From an uncultured Rhodospirillaceae bacterium (GTDB lineage Bacteria > Pseudomonadota > Alphaproteobacteria > Rhodospirillales > Magnetospirillaceae): DNA of 64,000 bases. The notes under the pieces are model-generated. The model saw only the letters and a program-made list of their open reading frames with translations, ran no database searches and was not told the origin of the DNA. The translations under genes were made by a program, and so were the position numbers. Shown piece after piece: positions 61,982-64,000 of the stretch. The stretch is from positions 1 through 64,000 of the forward strand of contig CALABS010000024.1 in NCBI GenBank assembly GCA_937887565.1. The letters are read 5' to 3'. Position 1 is the first letter of the stretch, and each line of letters begins with the position of its first letter.

Positions 61982-63808
61982 GTGAGCCACTCTGCCCGCC
62001 CTTCGCCACCGGCCGCCGACGGGCCTTCCACCGCCCACGCGCGCCAGAGCCTTCGCCGGGCGCTCCGGGCCCTGGTGGCGGTGGCGGTGGTGCTGGCGGT
62101 CGCGGGCTCGGGCTGGTTCCTGTTCCATCTGCGGCGGGAAGCGATCCGCGCGACCGAGGAGCGGGCGGTCGCTGGCGCCCGGCTGCTGGAGGAACACGTC
62201 CTTCGCACCTTCCGGGCCACCGAATTCATCATCGATCGCGTGGTCGATCTGGGTGGGACCGCCCCGGTCGCCGGCCTGGCCCGGTCGCGGGCGGCGTGGC
62301 GCGATCTCACCACCTTGAGCCGGGGCCTGCCCGAGCCGGGGACACTGTGGATCGCGGATGCCGACGGAAGAATCGCGCTGGGCACCGTCGCCTTTCCCAC
62401 ACGCCCGACCGACATCACCGACCGCTATTATTTCCAGGCCCACCGCGACGGCCGCCACGGATTGGTGGTCGCCCCCCTGGTGGCCACCAAGTCGCGCGAC
62501 ATCCAGGCCTTCCACCTCAGCAAGCGCATCGGATCGGCGGACGGCACCTTCCTGGGAGTGGCCGTGGCCGGTTTCGACGCCCCCTATTTCACCGATTTCT
62601 ATCGGTCGCTGGCCCTTGGCTCCAATTCCGCCCTGACCATCCTGGATCTCGACGGACGGGTGATCATGCGGCAGCCGGACCCCGAACGCTGGATCGAGAC
62701 GACGCTGACGGACAGCCCCGCCTTGCGCGCCGCGGCTTCCATGCCCCAGGGCGTCCTGCGCGGCACCTCGCCCATGGATGGCCTCACCCGCATCGCCGCC
62801 TATCGCCGCATCGACCAGTTCGGCGTGATCGTGCTGTGCTCGGTCGCCGTCGACGACGCCCTGGCCGATTGGCGGCGGACGGCCGTGATCGCCGGCGTCC
62901 TGCTGTTGGGCGCGGGCGGGCTGCTGGCGGCCCTGGCCAACATCGCCTTCGGCGGCCTGCGCCGCGAGGAGCGGTTGATGCTGTCGCTGGAGGAGAGGGT
63001 GCGCGAGCGGACCGAGGAGGCCCGCTTCCAGGCCGCCGAGGCCCGTCGCGCCAACGAGACGAAGACCCGCTTCCTGGCCGCCGCCAGCCACGATCTGCGC
63101 CAGCCGCTGCAGGCGGCCGGCATGTTCGTGGAGGTACTGGCGACCCGGATGGCCGGGTCGCCCCATTTCTCGATCCTGGAGAAGTTGCGCCAAAGCGTCG
63201 AGGCGACCCAGACCCTGTTGTCCACCCTGCTCGATGCCTCCACGCTCGAGGCCGGACGGGTCGAAGCCACCCCGATCGAGTTCCCGTTGGCGACGCTGAT
63301 GGCGACATTGGCCGACCAGATGGAGCCCGAGGCGACCCGGCGCGGGTTGCGGCTGTCCGTCGTGGTGACCGACGCCTGGGTGGTCAGCGACCCGGTGCTG
63401 CTCGAACGCATCCTGCGCAATCTGCTGGTCAATGCGTTGCGCTACACCACATCCGGCGGCGCGCTGCTGGGATGCCGCCGTCGCGGCGGCCGGCTGGCGA
63501 TCCAGGTGGTCGACACCGGCCCCGGCATTCCCCCCGACAAGCAGGCGCAGGTGTTCGAGGATTTCGTCCGTCTGGACGACCGGGCGGGTGGAGCGGCGCG
63601 CGGCCTGGGCTTGGGCCTGGCCGTGGTCCGGCGCATGGCCGCCCTGATGGGGCACGACCTCGAACTGCGCTCCGAGATCGGCAAGGGGTCCACCTTCACC
63701 GTGGTGGTGCCGCTGGCTCAGCGCCGGCTGTCATCGAGCGGCGTCGACGCGGCCAGCGCCTCGTCGCGGGTCATGGCCGAGAACGTCGCGCCCAGCACCC
63801 AGCCGTAG
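61982..63808 (+). CDS. Membrane sensor histidine kinase with dCache domain
   Basis: A 608-residue sensor kinase. Two transmembrane segments (about residues 30-50 and 300-325) flank a periplasmic double-Cache sensor with DRYYFQAHRDG and VVAPLVATKSRDIQAFHLSKRI. The cytoplasmic part has a coiled-coil linker and a HisKA domain with the phosphorylated His in ASHDLRQPLQ (His about 370), then HATPase_c motifs NLLVNALRYT, DTGPGIP and GLGLGLAVVRRM. The start is GTG at 61982. The last 30 residues run into the antisense of the next gene (overlap 63718-63808). The cognate response regulator is not in the window. Confidence 0.9.
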   Translation: MSHSARPSPPAADGPSTAHARQSLRRALRALVAVAVVLAVAGSGWFLFHLRREAIRATEERAVAGARLLEEHVLRTFRATEFIIDRVVDLGGTAPVAGLARSRAAWRDLTTLSRGLPEPGTLWIADADGRIALGTVAFPTRPTDITDRYYFQAHRDGRHGLVVAPLVATKSRDIQAFHLSKRIGSADGTFLGVAVAGFDAPYFTDFYRSLALGSNSALTILDLDGRVIMRQPDPERWIETTLTDSPALRAAASMPQGVLRGTSPMDGLTRIAAYRRIDQFGVIVLCSVAVDDALADWRRTAVIAGVLLLGAGGLLAALANIAFGGLRREERLMLSLEERVRERTEEARFQAAEARRANETKTRFLAAASHDLRQPLQAAGMFVEVLATRMAGSPHFSILEKLRQSVEATQTLLSTLLDASTLEAGRVEATPIEFPLATLMATLADQMEPEATRRGLRLSVVVTDAWVVSDPVLLERILRNLLVNALRYTTSGGALLGCRRRGGRLAIQVVDTGPGIPPDKQAQVFEDFVRLDDRAGGAARGLGLGLAVVRRMAALMGHDLELRSEIGKGSTFTVVVPLAQRRLSSSGVDAASASSRVMAENVAPSTQP

Positions 63809-64000
63809 AACAGGTGCAGCACCAGGGTGGCGATCGCGACCGACAGGCCGTCGAGCCCTTGGCCGAACAGGCCCGCCCCGGCCGCCGGCATGAATGCCAC
63901 CATCATCAGCAGCCACGCCAGGGCGCCGAACCACACCGCCTGGGTCACCCGACCTTTTCCCGGCATCAGCGGGCGCAGATAGACGAACAGGATGCCCCAG
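63718..64000 (-). CDS. Small membrane protein, 5' truncated by the window end
   Basis: A membrane protein read on the minus strand and open to the window edge: WGILFVYLRPLMPGKGRVTQ continues past base 64000 without a stop, so the Met at 63966 is internal. At least two hydrophobic segments (AVWFGALAWLLMMVAFMPAA and IATLVLHLFYGWVLGATFS) are seen. No family assigned. It overlaps the 3' end of the histidine kinase gene by 91 bases. Confidence 0.65.
   Translation of the reverse strand, partial: WGILFVYLRPLMPGKGRVTQAVWFGALAWLLMMVAFMPAAGAGLFGQGLDGLSVAIATLVLHLFYGWVLGATFSAMTRDEALAASTPLDDSRR

Overview
The window is about 64 kb of very GC-rich, densely packed DNA from an alphaproteobacterium. The gene set suggests a free-living, flagellated Rhodospirillales organism, probably a Magnetospirillum relative: DUF2336, FlaF with a short flagellin, nitrogen-PTS enzyme I (PtsP), an H2-sensing HupUV hydrogenase, UbiG and Coq4-type quinone proteins, an NDUFAF5-like methyltransferase and a GH17-GT2 glucan synthase. 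There is no rRNA or other taxonomic marker, so the genus is an inference. I saw no tRNA, rRNA, CRISPR array, prophage or insertion sequence.

Layout: 1-2.2 kb, the end of a TRAP transporter permease and a ChaN-like lipoprotein. 2.2-6.4 kb, an uncharacterised protein (family A), a DUF2336 protein, a glutamine amidotransferase, a cold-shock protein and a small Coq4-like protein. 6.4-11 kb, a complete Liv-type ABC importer (livJ-H-M-G-F). 11-22 kb, a PAS-EAL protein, the TamA-TamB outer-membrane export pair, an orphan Liv-type binding protein and Tex. 22.5-27.7 kb, a GH17-GT2 beta-glucan synthase followed by the H2 sensor hupUV. 27.7-29.3 kb, a cluster of small genes: two divergent HMA_2-like proteins, one broken at a 16-base C tract, and a protein made of 11-residue repeats. 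29.4-37.7 kb, housekeeping genes (ubiG, lysC, a nitronate monooxygenase, ptsP, rodZ, map, sfsA). 37.9-39.3 kb, a radical SAM/SPASM enzyme with a translationally coupled 84-residue peptide. 39.4-48.9 kb, methyltransferases, ComF, glutaredoxin, an amidase, a cytochrome c, DUF1178, two more family A proteins, a short-chain dehydrogenase and SppA. 49-51 kb, an orphan HigA-like antitoxin, a rhodanese, flaF and a flagellin. 51-64 kb, aroC, fabI, yihY, a DnaJ-like co-chaperone, a glycine-zipper lipoprotein, pdxH, a CDF metal exporter, an XRE regulator, ndk, an ABC-F ATPase and a sensor histidine kinase.

The strongest candidate for an undescribed system is the radical SAM/SPASM enzyme and its small partner (37955-39290). 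The last 32 residues of the peptide hold six aromatic-X-(Arg/Lys/Asp) tetrads in three matched doublets (Tyr-Tyr, His-His, Trp-Trp). That is what a substrate for three-residue cyclophane formation would look like. Secondary points of interest are the three-member family A (2231, 43874, 45111), the Coq4 zinc motif in a stand-alone protein next to the Liv operon, the poly-C frameshift, the 11-residue-repeat protein, and hupUV without a visible HupT/HupR partner.
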